A stretch of 64,000 nt of DNA from Nonomuraea fuscirosea (lineage in GTDB: Bacteria; Actinomycetota; Actinomycetes; Streptosporangiales; Streptosporangiaceae). The notes beneath the pieces were generated by a model. The model was not told the DNA's origin, ran no database searches, and saw nothing but the letters and a program-made list of their open reading frames with translations. Made by a program: the position numbers and the translations under genes. The stretch spans positions 62,001 through 126,000 of the forward strand of contig NZ_PVNG01000007.1 of the NCBI RefSeq assembly GCF_003001935.1. Direction: 5' to 3'. Positions 49,648 to 58,996 of this stretch are shown here, one piece after another. Numbering within the stretch: the stretch's first letter is position 1; each line of letters opens with the position of its first letter.

Positions 49648-51096
49648 GTGAGTGTGCCGCGCCCGGCAGCCGTGATCGTCCTCGCCGCGGGCGAGGGCAC
49701 CCGGATGAAGAGCCAGACCCCGAAAGTCCTGCACGAGGTGTGCGGCCGAGCACTGGTCGACCACATGCTCTCCGCCGCCCGCGACCTCGACCCCGAGCGG
49801 CTCATCGTGGTCATCGGCCACGCCCTTGAGCAGGTCGGCGGCCATCTCGCCGCCAACAGCCCCGACGCCCGCGCGGTCGTCCAGCGCGAGCAGCGCGGCA
49901 CCGGCCACGCCGTCCGCACCGTGCTCGAAGAGGTCGGCACGATCTCCGGCACCGTCCTCGTCACCTACGGCGACGTGCCGCTCCTGCGCACCCAGACCCT
50001 GGCCGGCCTGCTCGAACGGCACGCCGCCGAGGGCAACGCGGTCACCGTGCTGACGGCTGAGGTGCCCGACCCGACCGGCTACGGGCGGATCATCCGCGAC
50101 GACGCCGGCGCGGTCCTGGAGATCGTCGAGGAGAAGGACGCCGATCCGGAGCAGCGCGCCGTCAAGGAGATGAACTCCGGCATCTACGCCTTCGACGGCC
50201 TCCTGCTCGCCGACGCCGTCAAGCGCGTGTCCACCGACAACGCCCAGGGCGAGGAATACCTCACCGACGTGCTGTCCATCCTGCGCCGCGACGGCCACCG
50301 GGTCGGCGCCTGCGTGGCCGCCGACTTCGTCGAGGTCGAGGGCGTCAACGACCGCGTGCAGCTGGCCGCCGTCCGCAAGGTGCTCAACCGGCGCCTGCTG
50401 GAGGCCCACATGCGGGCCGGCGTCACGATCATCGACCCCGACACCACCTGGATCGACGTCGGGGTGAAGATCGGCCCCGACGCGGTCGTCCACCCCGCCA
50501 CCCAGCTCCACGGCGCCACGGTCATCGAGTCCGGCGCCGAGGTCGGCCCCGGCACCACGCTGACCGACACGTTCGTCGGGGAGGGCGCCGTGGTCCGCAA
50601 CGCGGTCTGCGACCACGCCGAGATCGGCCCAGAGGCCAACGTCGGTCCCTACGCCTACCTGCGCCCCGGCACCGTGCTGGGACACCGGTCCAAGGCCGGG
50701 ACGTTCGTCGAGATGAAGAACACCAAGGTCGGCCAGCGCTCCAAGGTGCCGCACCTGTCCTACGCCGGAGACGCCACCATCGGCGACGACGTCAACATCG
50801 GCGCCTCCACGGTCTTCGTCAACTACGACGGGGTCGACAAGAATCACACCACCGTGCGCGACGGCGCGTTCGTCGGCTGCGACACCATGCTGGTCGCGCC
50901 GGTGACCGTCGGCGACGGCGCCTACACGGCGGCGGGCTCGACCATCACCGACGACGTCCCCCCGGGCGCCATCGGCGTGGCCCGCGCACGGCAGCGCAAC
51001 ATCGAGAAGTGGGTCGTGCGCAGGCGCGCGGGCACGAAGTCGGCCGCGGCCGCCGAGCGGGCGCTGGCCGGGCAAGATCAGGAGAAAGAGCAGTGA
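49648..51096 (+). CDS. glmU: Bifunctional GlcN-1-P acetyltransferase / GlcNAc-1-P uridyltransferase
   Basis: 482 residues from GTG 49648 (CAGGAG site). Makes UDP-GlcNAc for peptidoglycan and other glycans. N-terminal uridyltransferase: VLAAGEGTRMKSQTPKVLHE, QRGTGHAV, VTYGDVPLL; C-terminal left-handed beta-helix acetyltransferase with hexapeptide repeats, FVEMKNTKVG, HLSYAGDATIG and NYDGVDKNHT. Overlaps prs by four bases. Confidence 0.97.
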   Translation: MSVPRPAAVIVLAAGEGTRMKSQTPKVLHEVCGRALVDHMLSAARDLDPERLIVVIGHALEQVGGHLAANSPDARAVVQREQRGTGHAVRTVLEEVGTISGTVLVTYGDVPLLRTQTLAGLLERHAAEGNAVTVLTAEVPDPTGYGRIIRDDAGAVLEIVEEKDADPEQRAVKEMNSGIYAFDGLLLADAVKRVSTDNAQGEEYLTDVLSILRRDGHRVGACVAADFVEVEGVNDRVQLAAVRKVLNRRLLEAHMRAGVTIIDPDTTWIDVGVKIGPDAVVHPATQLHGATVIESGAEVGPGTTLTDTFVGEGAVVRNAVCDHAEIGPEANVGPYAYLRPGTVLGHRSKAGTFVEMKNTKVGQRSKVPHLSYAGDATIGDDVNIGASTVFVNYDGVDKNHTTVRDGAFVGCDTMLVAPVTVGDGAYTAAGSTITDDVPPGAIGVARARQRNIEKWVVRRRAGTKSAAAAERALAGQDQEKEQ

Positions 51097-52070
51097 CCAG
51101 CATCAAGCAGCCCGGCGAGAAGAACCTCATGCTCTTCTCCGGCCGGGCCCACCCAGAGCTGGCCGATGAGGTCGCCGAGCACGTCGGCGTCTCACTCACC
51201 CCCACCAAACTCATCGACTTCGCCAACGGCGAGATCTACGCCCGCTATCTGGAGTCCGTACGCGGCTGCGACGCGTTCGTCATCCAGAGCCACACCGGGC
51301 CGATCAACAAGTGGATCATGGAACAGCTCATCATGGTCGACGCGCTCAAGCGGGCCTCCGCCAAGCGCATCACCGTGGTCATGCCGTTCTTCGGCTACGC
51401 CCGCCAGGACAAGAAGGGCCGCGGCCGCGAGCCCATCACGGCCCGGCTGATGGCCGACCTGTTCAAGACCGCGGGCGCCGACCGGCTCATGTCGATCGAC
51501 CTGCACACCTCCCAGATCCAGGGCTTCTTCGACGGCCCGGTCGACCACCTGTTCGCCATGCCGGTGCTGGAGAGCTACCTCAAGAACAAGCTCGACCTGG
51601 AGAACACCACGGTCGTCTCGCCCGACACCGGCCGGGTGCGCCTGTCGGAGCGCTGGGCCGACACACTGGGCACGCCGCTGGCGTTCATCCACAAGCGCCG
51701 CGACCTCGACGTGGCCAACTCGGTCAAGGTCAGCGAGGTCGTCGGCAAGGTACGCGGCCGCACCTGCGTCCTCATCGACGACATGATCGACACCGCCGGC
51801 ACCATCTGCAAGGCCGCCGACGCCCTCTACGAGCAGGGCGCCACCAACGTCATCGTGGCCGCCACCCACGCGGTCTTCTCCGACCCGGCCGTCGACCGGC
51901 TGAAGAACTCCCGCATCTCCGAGGTCATCGTCACCAACACGCTGCCGCTGCCCGAGAGCGCCAGGTTCGACAAGCTCACCGTACTGTCCATCGCGCCGCT
52001 CATCGCCCGCGCGATCACCGAGGTGTTCCAGGACGGTTCGGTCACAAGCTTGTTCGAGGGCGACACCTGA
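51093..52070 (+). CDS. prs: Ribose-phosphate pyrophosphokinase
   Basis: 325 residues from GTG 51093, in a GTGA overlap with the glmU stop and after AGGAGAAAG. Makes PRPP for nucleotide, His and Trp synthesis. Motifs: FANGEIYARYLESVRG, MPFFGYARQDKKGRGREPI, DLHTSQIQGFF, and the PRPP-binding loop VLIDDMIDTAGTI. Confidence 0.97.
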   Translation: MTSIKQPGEKNLMLFSGRAHPELADEVAEHVGVSLTPTKLIDFANGEIYARYLESVRGCDAFVIQSHTGPINKWIMEQLIMVDALKRASAKRITVVMPFFGYARQDKKGRGREPITARLMADLFKTAGADRLMSIDLHTSQIQGFFDGPVDHLFAMPVLESYLKNKLDLENTTVVSPDTGRVRLSERWADTLGTPLAFIHKRRDLDVANSVKVSEVVGKVRGRTCVLIDDMIDTAGTICKAADALYEQGATNVIVAATHAVFSDPAVDRLKNSRISEVIVTNTLPLPESARFDKLTVLSIAPLIARAITEVFQDGSVTSLFEGDT

Positions 52071-52167
52071 GCCAGTAGACTGGAGAGGTTGCGCTCGTAA
52101 CGCCTCCCGCTAGGGCGGGTCAGGGAGAGCGCCGCACCAGCCGCCTACCGCATCCCTAGGAGATGTC

Positions 52168-52779
52168 GTGTCTGAAGTTCGCATCGCCGCCGAGCCGCGC
52201 ACCGCGTTCGGCAAGGGCGCCGCCCGCAAGATCCGCCGCGAAGACAAGGTGCCCGCCGTTCTCTACGGGCACGGCATCGACCCCAAGCACCTGACCCTGC
52301 CGGGCCACGAGGTGCTGCTCGCGCTGCGCACGCCCAACGTGCTGATCCGTCTCAAGGGTGAGGGCGTGGACGAGCTCGCGCTGCCCAAGGGCGTGCAGCG
52401 CGACCCGATCAAGGGCTTCGTCGAGCACGTCGACCTGCTCCTGGTCAGGAGCGGCGAGAAGGTCACGGTCGAGATCCCGGTCACCACGGTCGGCGACGTC
52501 AACCCCGAGGGCCTGCTCGACCAGCAGCTCGTCTCCATCGGCGTCGAGGCCGAGGCCACCCACATCCCGACCGGCGTCGAGGTCGACGTCGAGGGCCTCA
52601 CGGTCGGCACCGTGGTCACCGCCGCCGACCTGCGCCTGCCGCAGGGCAGCACGCTGACCGCCGACCCCGAGACCGTGATCCTCCAGGTCATCAACAAGCC
52701 GATCGAGGCCGCCGAGGAGACCGAGGAGGCCGCCGAGGGCGCCGCCGAGGGCGAGACCGCGCAGGCCGACAGCGAGTAA
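52168..52779 (+). CDS. rplY: 50S ribosomal protein L25/Ctc
   Basis: 203 residues from GTG 52168 (TAGGAGATG). Two-domain Ctc form: N-terminal 5S-rRNA-binding L25 domain (RTAFGKGAARKIRREDKVPA, VLYGHGIDPKHL) and a C-terminal beta domain, ending in an acidic Ala/Glu-rich tail. The 97-bp gap before it contains TAGACT (about 52076), a possible -10. Confidence 0.95.
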   Translation: MSEVRIAAEPRTAFGKGAARKIRREDKVPAVLYGHGIDPKHLTLPGHEVLLALRTPNVLIRLKGEGVDELALPKGVQRDPIKGFVEHVDLLLVRSGEKVTVEIPVTTVGDVNPEGLLDQQLVSIGVEAEATHIPTGVEVDVEGLTVGTVVTAADLRLPQGSTLTADPETVILQVINKPIEAAEETEEAAEGAAEGETAQADSE

Positions 52780-52796
52780 GCGACGATTCGATTCGT

Positions 52797-52829
52797 GAAC
52801 GGGGCGGCCGGACTCGAGCCGTCCCGTTC
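52797..52829 (+). terminator. Hairpin terminator after rplY
   Basis: GAACGGGGCGG (52797-52807) pairs with CCGTCCCGTTC (52819-52829), one wobble pair, 17 bp after the stop. Confidence 0.6.
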
Positions 52830-52846
52830 CGCTGTGAGGGGAGCGC

Positions 52847-53431
52847 ATGGACCGCTGGTTGATCGCCGGACTGGGTAACCCAGGGCCCGAATACGCGGGC
52901 AACCGGCACAACGCCGGCTTCATGGTGCTGGACGAGCTGGCCGCGAGGGCCGGCGGGCGGCTGAAGGCGCACAAGAGCCGGGCCGAGGTGTGCGAGACGA
53001 GCGCCGCCGTCCTGGCCAAGCCCCTGACGTACATGAACCTGTCCGGCGGCCCCGTCAAGGCGCTCTGCGACTTCTACAAGATCGGCCCCGAGCGGCTGAT
53101 CGTCGTCCACGACGAGCTCGACGTGCCCTACGGCGCGCTGCGGGCCAAGCTGGGCGGCGGCGACAACGGCCACAACGGCCTCAAGTCGATCACCAAGGTC
53201 CTCGGCACCCGCGACTATCTGCGCGTCCGCTTCGGCATCGGGCGCCCGCCCGGCCGGATGGATCCGGCCTCCTTCGTGCTCAGAGACTTCGCCACCATGG
53301 AGCGCAAGGACCTGCCCTTCCTGGTCGACCGGGCCGCCGACGTGGTGGAGTCGCTGATGGCCCGCGGTCTGGAGACGACGCAGAACGACTTCCACCGGGC
53401 TGATCTGCACATATCCGGCCCTCCTCGCTGA
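52847..53431 (+). CDS. pth: Peptidyl-tRNA hydrolase
   Basis: 194 residues. Recycles peptidyl-tRNA released from ribosomes. Motifs: LIAGLGNPGPEYAGNRHNAGF with catalytic His, KPLTYMNLSGGPV, VVHDELDVPYG, and GGGDNGHNGLKSI. Ends the glmU-prs-rplY-pth block; the glycan locus starts 90 bp later. Confidence 0.96.
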   Translation: MDRWLIAGLGNPGPEYAGNRHNAGFMVLDELAARAGGRLKAHKSRAEVCETSAAVLAKPLTYMNLSGGPVKALCDFYKIGPERLIVVHDELDVPYGALRAKLGGGDNGHNGLKSITKVLGTRDYLRVRFGIGRPPGRMDPASFVLRDFATMERKDLPFLVDRAADVVESLMARGLETTQNDFHRADLHISGPPR

Positions 53432-53521
53432 TCCCCGCATAGAGCCGTTCGCTGGTTCGTGGCCTTCCAGGCGGCTACGATCTGTGACTGTCCGTGCGGG
53501 AATGGTCACCTGGAGGCAGGC

Positions 53522-54979
53522 GTGCGCGGTGATGGCGTCATGGCCGTCGTCAGGACGGGTCATGAACTCGGCTGGGGAGACCGGCCGCGCACGCTCGCCT
53601 GGGTCCGCTCCTACCGGCTGATGGCCGTGGCGGGAGACCTGTGCGGGGCGGCGATCGGGGCCGGAGCCGCCTTCACCGTCAGGTTCGGCGGGATCACCCC
53701 TTATGTGCTGCCGTACCTGCTGGTCAGCATGGTGCTGCCCGGGGTGTGGTGCTGCGCGGTGGCGCTCAACCGGGCGTACGAGCCGCGCATGCTCGGCGTC
53801 GGCTCCGAGGAGTTCCGCCGCATCGTGCAGACCGGCGTGGCGCTGGTCGCCGGCACGGCCATCGGCTCCTACGTGACCAAGACCGACGTCGCCCGCGGCT
53901 ACGTCGTGCTGGCCCTGCCCCTGGTCACGCTGTTCACCCTCGTCCTCAGGTACGCCCTGCGCCGCTCGCTGCACCGCCGCCGGGCCGCGGGCGCCTGCAT
54001 GCGCAAGGTGGTCGCGGCCGGTCACGAGTCCTCGATCGAGGAGCTGATCCGGCTCTTCCGCCGCGAACACCACCACGGCATGGACGTGGTGGCCGCCTGC
54101 CTGCCCGGCGGGCACCCCGGCCAGCGGGTGGCGGACGTCCCGGTCGCGGGCGACCTCACCGACGTGCCGATCGTGGTGGAGCAGTACGACGCCGACACCG
54201 TGGCCGTGCTGGCCTGCCCCGAGATGGACGGCCAGGCGCTGCGCCGGCTGGCCTGGCGGCTGGAGCGCACCCGCACCGAGCTGGTCGTCGCCCCGGCGCT
54301 GATGGACGTGGCCGGGCCGCGCACCATGATCAGGCCCATCGCCGGCATGCCGCTGCTGCACGTCGATCATCCCGAGCTGGCCGGGGTCAGGCAGCTGGTC
54401 AAGAACGTCTTCGACCGGCTGGTGGCCGCCGTCCTGCTGGTGCTGCTGTCCCCGGCACTGGCCGGGCTGGCCGCGGCCGTGCGCCTGACCAGCCCGGGGC
54501 CGGCGCTGTTCCGGCAGACCCGGGTGGGCAGGGACGGGCGGCTGTTCACGATCGTGAAGTTCCGTACGATGCGGCGCGGCTCGGAGCAGCAGAAGGTGAC
54601 CCTGGTTAGCGACCGCGACGGGCTGCTGTTCAAGCTGCGCAACGACCCGCGGGTCACCCCGCTCGGCTCGCTGATGCGCCGCCATTCTCTCGACGAGCTG
54701 CCCCAGCTGCTCAACGTGGTACGCGGCCACATGTCGCTCGTGGGCCCCCGGCCGCCGCTGCCGGAGGAGGTGGCACGCTACGGTGACGACGTGCGTAGAC
54801 GACTCCTCGTACGCCCTGGGCTGACCGGGCTGTGGCAGGTCAGTGGGAGATCTGACCTATCTTGGGAGGAATCCGTACGTCTGGACCTGCGTTACGTGGA
54901 GAACTGGTCCCTCACCCTGGACCTACAGATCCTGTGGAAGACTTGGTCGGCCGTCGCCCGCGGGCAAGGAGCATATTGA
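53522..54979 (+). CDS. Polyprenyl glycosylphosphotransferase (WbaP/CpsE type), glycan-initiating
   Basis: 485 residues from GTG 53522, five bases after GGAGG; ATG 53540 has no ribosome site. N-terminal four-helix membrane part with a CoA-binding-like middle domain, then the catalytic bacterial sugar transferase domain: FDRLVAAVLLVLLSPALAGL, RQTRVGRDGRLFTIVKFRTM, LDELPQLLNVVRGHMSLVGPRP, and RPGLTGLWQVSGRSDLSWEE. It would transfer a sugar phosphate to undecaprenyl phosphate, the first step of the downstream glycan. Its TGA overlaps the cysQ ATG. Confidence 0.92.
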   Translation: MRGDGVMAVVRTGHELGWGDRPRTLAWVRSYRLMAVAGDLCGAAIGAGAAFTVRFGGITPYVLPYLLVSMVLPGVWCCAVALNRAYEPRMLGVGSEEFRRIVQTGVALVAGTAIGSYVTKTDVARGYVVLALPLVTLFTLVLRYALRRSLHRRRAAGACMRKVVAAGHESSIEELIRLFRREHHHGMDVVAACLPGGHPGQRVADVPVAGDLTDVPIVVEQYDADTVAVLACPEMDGQALRRLAWRLERTRTELVVAPALMDVAGPRTMIRPIAGMPLLHVDHPELAGVRQLVKNVFDRLVAAVLLVLLSPALAGLAAAVRLTSPGPALFRQTRVGRDGRLFTIVKFRTMRRGSEQQKVTLVSDRDGLLFKLRNDPRVTPLGSLMRRHSLDELPQLLNVVRGHMSLVGPRPPLPEEVARYGDDVRRRLLVRPGLTGLWQVSGRSDLSWEESVRLDLRYVENWSLTLDLQILWKTWSAVARGQGAY

Positions 54980-55758
54980 TGACGATTCGCGACGACCACG
55001 CCCTCGCCGCCGATCTGGCGAACGAGGCGGGCGAGCGGCTGCTGCGGATCCGCGAGCGCACGGGCTACGACGACCCGGCCGCGCTGCGGGCGGAGGGCGA
55101 CCGCGCCTCCCACGTCTACCTCATGGAGTCCCTCGGCCGGCTGCGGCCCTCCGACAGCGTGCTGTCGGAGGAGGCCACCCGCGAGGAGCGGCTCGACCCG
55201 CGCCGGCTGAGCGCCGACCGGGTGTGGATCGTCGATCCCCTGGACGGCACACGCGAGTTCTCCGAGCGGCTGGACGATCAGGCGGGAAGAGCCGACTGGG
55301 CGGTCCACGTGGCGCTGTGGGAGCGGGGCAGGCTGGCCGCCGGCGCCGTGGCCCTGCCCGCGCAGGGCCGCACCCTGACCACCGCCGAGCCGCCGAAGCC
55401 GCCCGCCTTCGAGAAGGGCCGCTTCCGCATCGCCGTGAGCCGCACCAGGCCACCCGAGTTCGTGCGCAAGCTGGCCTACCTGCTCGGGGCCGACCTCGTG
55501 CCGATCGGCTCGGCCGGCGCGAAGATCTCGGCCGTGCTCACCGGGGAGGTCGAGGCGTACGTACACGCCGGTGGCCAGTACGAGTGGGATTCGGCCGCGC
55601 CGGTCGCCGTCGCCCAGGCCGCCGGCGTTCACGCGAGCCGGATCGACGGCTCCGAGCTGACCTACAACCAAGCCGACCCATCACTACCGGATATCCTGGT
55701 TTCCCTACCGGAGCTGGCGACATCCCTGCTCGCCGGCATCCGGGACCTGCACCGCTGA
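54979..55758 (+). CDS. cysQ: 3'(2'),5'-bisphosphate nucleotidase CysQ
   Basis: 259 residues, IMPase superfamily. Hydrolyses PAP, the by-product of sulfotransferases, to AMP, and can also remove PAPS. Metal motif VDPLDGTREF, upstream acidic SEEATREER and downstream WDSAAPVAVAQAAGV. ATG 54979 shares its A with the previous stop. Placement directly before cysD links it to sulfation rather than general sulfate assimilation. Confidence 0.9.
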   Translation: MTIRDDHALAADLANEAGERLLRIRERTGYDDPAALRAEGDRASHVYLMESLGRLRPSDSVLSEEATREERLDPRRLSADRVWIVDPLDGTREFSERLDDQAGRADWAVHVALWERGRLAAGAVALPAQGRTLTTAEPPKPPAFEKGRFRIAVSRTRPPEFVRKLAYLLGADLVPIGSAGAKISAVLTGEVEAYVHAGGQYEWDSAAPVAVAQAAGVHASRIDGSELTYNQADPSLPDILVSLPELATSLLAGIRDLHR

Positions 55759-55778
55759 ACCGCCGGAGGAAAGCTCCC

Positions 55779-56693
55779 ATGCTCCAGCGCGACTACACGA
55801 CGTCGCAGCTCGACGTGCTCGAAGCAGAGGCCATCCACATCATGCGCGAAGTGGCGGCCGAGTTCGAGCGTCCGTGTCTGCTCTTCTCCGGAGGCAAGGA
55901 CTCGATCGTGATGCTCCGCATCGCGGAGAAGGCCTTCTGGCCCGCGCCGATCCCGTTCCCGCTCATGCACGTCGACACCGGCCACAACTTCGACGAGGTC
56001 ATCGAGTTCCGCGACCGCCGCTCGGCGGAGCTGGGCGCGCGGCTGATCGTGGCCAGCGTGCAGGAGTCCATCGACCAGGGCCGGGTGGTGGAGGACACCG
56101 GGCGGCGCGCCTCGCGCAACCGCCTGCAGACCACCACGCTGCTCGACGCGATCGAGGAGCACGAGTTCGACGCGGTGTTCGGCGGCGCTCGGCGCGACGA
56201 GGAGAAGGCCAGGGCCAAGGAGCGGGTGTTCTCCTTCCGCGACGACTTCGGGCAGTGGGATCCGAAGAACCAGCGCCCCGAGCTGTGGAACCTCTACAAC
56301 TCCCGCATCCGCAAGGGCGAGCACATCCGCGTCTTCCCGCTGTCCAACTGGACCGAGCTCGACGTCTGGGACTACATCAGGCGCGAGGGCATCGAGATCC
56401 CCTCCATCTACTTCGCCCACACCCGCAAGGTCTTCGAGCGCGACGGCATGCTGCTGCCCGACTCCGACGTCGTGCGCCGCGGCGACGACGAGGCGCTGTT
56501 CGAGTCGGTGGTGCGCTACCGCACGGTGGGCGACATGACCTGCACGGGCGCCGTGCAGTCCAGCGCCGGCACGGTGGAGGAGATCATCGAGGAGATCGCG
56601 GCCACCCGGATCACCGAGCGCGGGGCCACCAGGGCCGACGACCGCGCCTCCGAGGCCGCCATGGAGGACCGGAAACGCGAGGGCTACTTCTGA
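55779..56693 (+). CDS. cysD: Sulfate adenylyltransferase subunit 2
   Basis: 304 residues from ATG 55779 after GGAGGAAAG. With CysN it makes APS from ATP and sulfate. PP-loop pyrophosphatase motif LLFSGGKDSIVMLR, HVDTGHNFDEVIEFRD, GGARRDEEKARAKER and TELDVWDYI are all present. Confidence 0.96.
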   Translation: MLQRDYTTSQLDVLEAEAIHIMREVAAEFERPCLLFSGGKDSIVMLRIAEKAFWPAPIPFPLMHVDTGHNFDEVIEFRDRRSAELGARLIVASVQESIDQGRVVEDTGRRASRNRLQTTTLLDAIEEHEFDAVFGGARRDEEKARAKERVFSFRDDFGQWDPKNQRPELWNLYNSRIRKGEHIRVFPLSNWTELDVWDYIRREGIEIPSIYFAHTRKVFERDGMLLPDSDVVRRGDDEALFESVVRYRTVGDMTCTGAVQSSAGTVEEIIEEIAATRITERGATRADDRASEAAMEDRKREGYF

Positions 56694-56748
56694 TGGAACC
56701 GCCCGTACCAGTCGCTCAGACGGCGTCTACTTACGAAGGTCACAGCTA

Positions 56749-58011
56749 ATGGACATCCTTCGCTTTGCCACGGCGGGAAGCGTCGACGACGGCAAGTCCA
56801 CCCTCATCGGACGGTTGCTCTTCGACTCCAAGGCGATCTTCGAGGACCAGCTCGAAGCCGTCGAACGCACCTCGCGCGACCGGGGCACCGAATACACCGA
56901 CCTGTCGCTGCTGACCGACGGCCTGCGGGCCGAGCGGGAGCAGGGCATCACGATCGACGTGGCCTACCGGTATTTCGCGACGCCGCGCCGCAAGTTCATC
57001 ATCGCCGACACGCCCGGCCACATCCAGTACACGAGGAACATGGTCACCGGCGCCTCCACGGCCGACCTGGCGATCATCCTCATCGACGCGCGCAAGGGCG
57101 TTCTGGAGCAGTCGCGCAGGCACGCGTTCCTGACCTCGCTGCTGCGCGTCCCGCACCTCGTGCTGGCCGTCAACAAGATGGACCTGGTCGGCTACTCGCG
57201 TGAGCGCTTCGAGGAGATCAGGGAGGAGTTCACCGCGTTCGCGTCCAAGCTGAACGTCACCGACCTCACCTTCATCCCGATCTCCGCGCTCAACGGCGAC
57301 AACGTGGTCTCCCGTTCGGAGAACATGCCCTGGTACCTCGGCACCTCGCTGCTGCACCACCTGGAGAACGTGCACATCGCCTCCGACCGCAACCTGGTCG
57401 ACGTGCGCTTCCCCGTCCAGTACGTGATCCGCCCGCAGCGGGCCACCGACCACGCCTTCCACGACTACCGCGGCTACGCGGGCCAGGTGGCCGGCGGCGT
57501 GCTCAAGCCCGGCGACGAGGTCGTCCACCTGCCCTCGGGCCTGACCACGCGGATCGCCTCCATCGACACCTTCGACGGGCCGGTGGAGGAGGCGTTCCCG
57601 CCCATGTCGGTGACGCTGCGCTTCGAGGACGACCTCGACATCTCGCGCGGCGACATGATAGCCAGGCCCAACAACCAGCCCCAGGTCGCGCAGGAGTTGC
57701 AGGCGATGGTCTGCTGGATGGCCGACGGGGTCAAGCTGACGCCGCGCTCGAAGCTGACGATCAAGCACACCACCCGTACGGCCCGTGCCATGGTGCGTGA
57801 CCTGCACTACCGGCTCGACGTCAACACCCTGCACAGGGACGAGGAGGCGACCTCGCTCGGGCTCAACGAGATCGGGCGCGTGTCGCTGCGGGTCACCCAG
57901 CCGATGTTCGTGGACGACTACGCCCGCAACCGGATGACCGGCGGTTTCATCCTCGTGGACGAGTCCACGAACGGCACGGTCGGCGCCGGCATGATCATGG
58001 ACGCCAGCTGA
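56749..58011 (+). CDS. cysN: Sulfate adenylyltransferase subunit 1 (GTPase)
   Basis: 420 residues. GTP hydrolysis by CysN drives APS formation. G motifs: AGSVDDGKSTLIGRLL, ADTPGHIQYTRNM and VNKMDL; an EF-Tu-like beta-barrel half follows. There is no C-terminal APS kinase (CysC) fusion as in NodQ, and no separate cysC in the window, so PAPS needs an unlinked kinase. Confidence 0.96.
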   Translation: MDILRFATAGSVDDGKSTLIGRLLFDSKAIFEDQLEAVERTSRDRGTEYTDLSLLTDGLRAEREQGITIDVAYRYFATPRRKFIIADTPGHIQYTRNMVTGASTADLAIILIDARKGVLEQSRRHAFLTSLLRVPHLVLAVNKMDLVGYSRERFEEIREEFTAFASKLNVTDLTFIPISALNGDNVVSRSENMPWYLGTSLLHHLENVHIASDRNLVDVRFPVQYVIRPQRATDHAFHDYRGYAGQVAGGVLKPGDEVVHLPSGLTTRIASIDTFDGPVEEAFPPMSVTLRFEDDLDISRGDMIARPNNQPQVAQELQAMVCWMADGVKLTPRSKLTIKHTTRTARAMVRDLHYRLDVNTLHRDEEATSLGLNEIGRVSLRVTQPMFVDDYARNRMTGGFILVDESTNGTVGAGMIMDAS

Positions 58012-58102
58012 GGTAGATCTTTTAGGGTTTTCTATACCTGACGATTACCCTGAGCGCTAGGGTCGTCGCGTTCCGTAGTTGACGACGCGAAGGCCCGGCT
58101 CC

Positions 58103-58996
58103 GTGACAGATCGCACGCCCGCCCAGGTGATCTTCCTGGGCGGTCTCGGCCGCAGCGGCACCACGCTGCTGGAGAGGCTCCTCGGCGAGCTTCCCGGCGT
58201 GGTGGCGCTCGGCGAGGTGGTGCACCTCTGGGAGCGCGGAGTCCTCGCGGAAGAGCTCTGCGGGTGCGGTGCGTCCTTCCTTTCGTGTCCATTTTGGCGC
58301 TTCGTGGGGGAGCGCGCCTTTGGTGGCTGGACGCGAGGGTCGGCAGAACGGATCCTGAAGTTGAGAGCCAGGATCGACCGCACCCGCAGAATCCCCCGGA
58401 TCGGCCATCCCGACCTGGCCGAATACGTGCGGGCGTACCGGCTGCTCTACGACGCGACCGGCGCTCAGGTCGTCGTCGACTCCAGCAAGCACGCCTCGCT
58501 GGCCCGCTGCCTGATCGCCGGCGGCGTCGACCTGAAGATCGTGCACGTGGTGCGCGACCCGCGCGCGGTGGCCCACTCCTGGAGCAGGACCGTGCGGCGG
58601 CCCGAGGACGGGCGGCCGATGACCCGCTGGAGCCCGGCCCGCACCGCCGTCCACTGGACGGCCCAGAACGCCGCGCTCGAACTGCTGCCCATGCGCAGGG
58701 CGCGCGTGACCAGGATCCGGTACGAGGACCTGCTCGCCGCCCCCGCCGACACCCTGCGGGCGCTGGCGTTCCGGCTCGGGCTGCCCGAACCCGAGCTGCC
58801 CTTCCTGCACGGACGCACCGCCTGGCTCGGCCACTCCCACACCGCCTCGGGCAACCCGATGCGCTTCCACGTGGGGCGGATCGAGCTGCGCCGCGACGAC
58901 TCGTGGCGGTCGGGGCTGGCCGCGGCGGACCGGCGGGTGGTCAGCGCCCTCACCTGGCCGCTCAGGGCGCGGTACGGATATCGGGGGGCGGCATGA
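58103..58996 (+). CDS. PAPS-dependent sulfotransferase 1
   Basis: 297 residues from GTG 58103 (GAAGG site); TTG 58079 is also in frame. The 5'-phosphosulfate loop is FLGGLGRSGTTLLERLL and the 3'-phosphate motif VDSSKHASL..VVRDPRAVAHSW. Similar enzymes sulfate carbohydrates. A TAGGGT upstream (about 58061) may be a promoter, and 58012-58060 is AT-rich. Its stop overlaps the next start (ATGA). Confidence 0.87.
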   Translation: MTDRTPAQVIFLGGLGRSGTTLLERLLGELPGVVALGEVVHLWERGVLAEELCGCGASFLSCPFWRFVGERAFGGWTRGSAERILKLRARIDRTRRIPRIGHPDLAEYVRAYRLLYDATGAQVVVDSSKHASLARCLIAGGVDLKIVHVVRDPRAVAHSWSRTVRRPEDGRPMTRWSPARTAVHWTAQNAALELLPMRRARVTRIRYEDLLAAPADTLRALAFRLGLPEPELPFLHGRTAWLGHSHTASGNPMRFHVGRIELRRDDSWRSGLAAADRRVVSALTWPLRARYGYRGAA

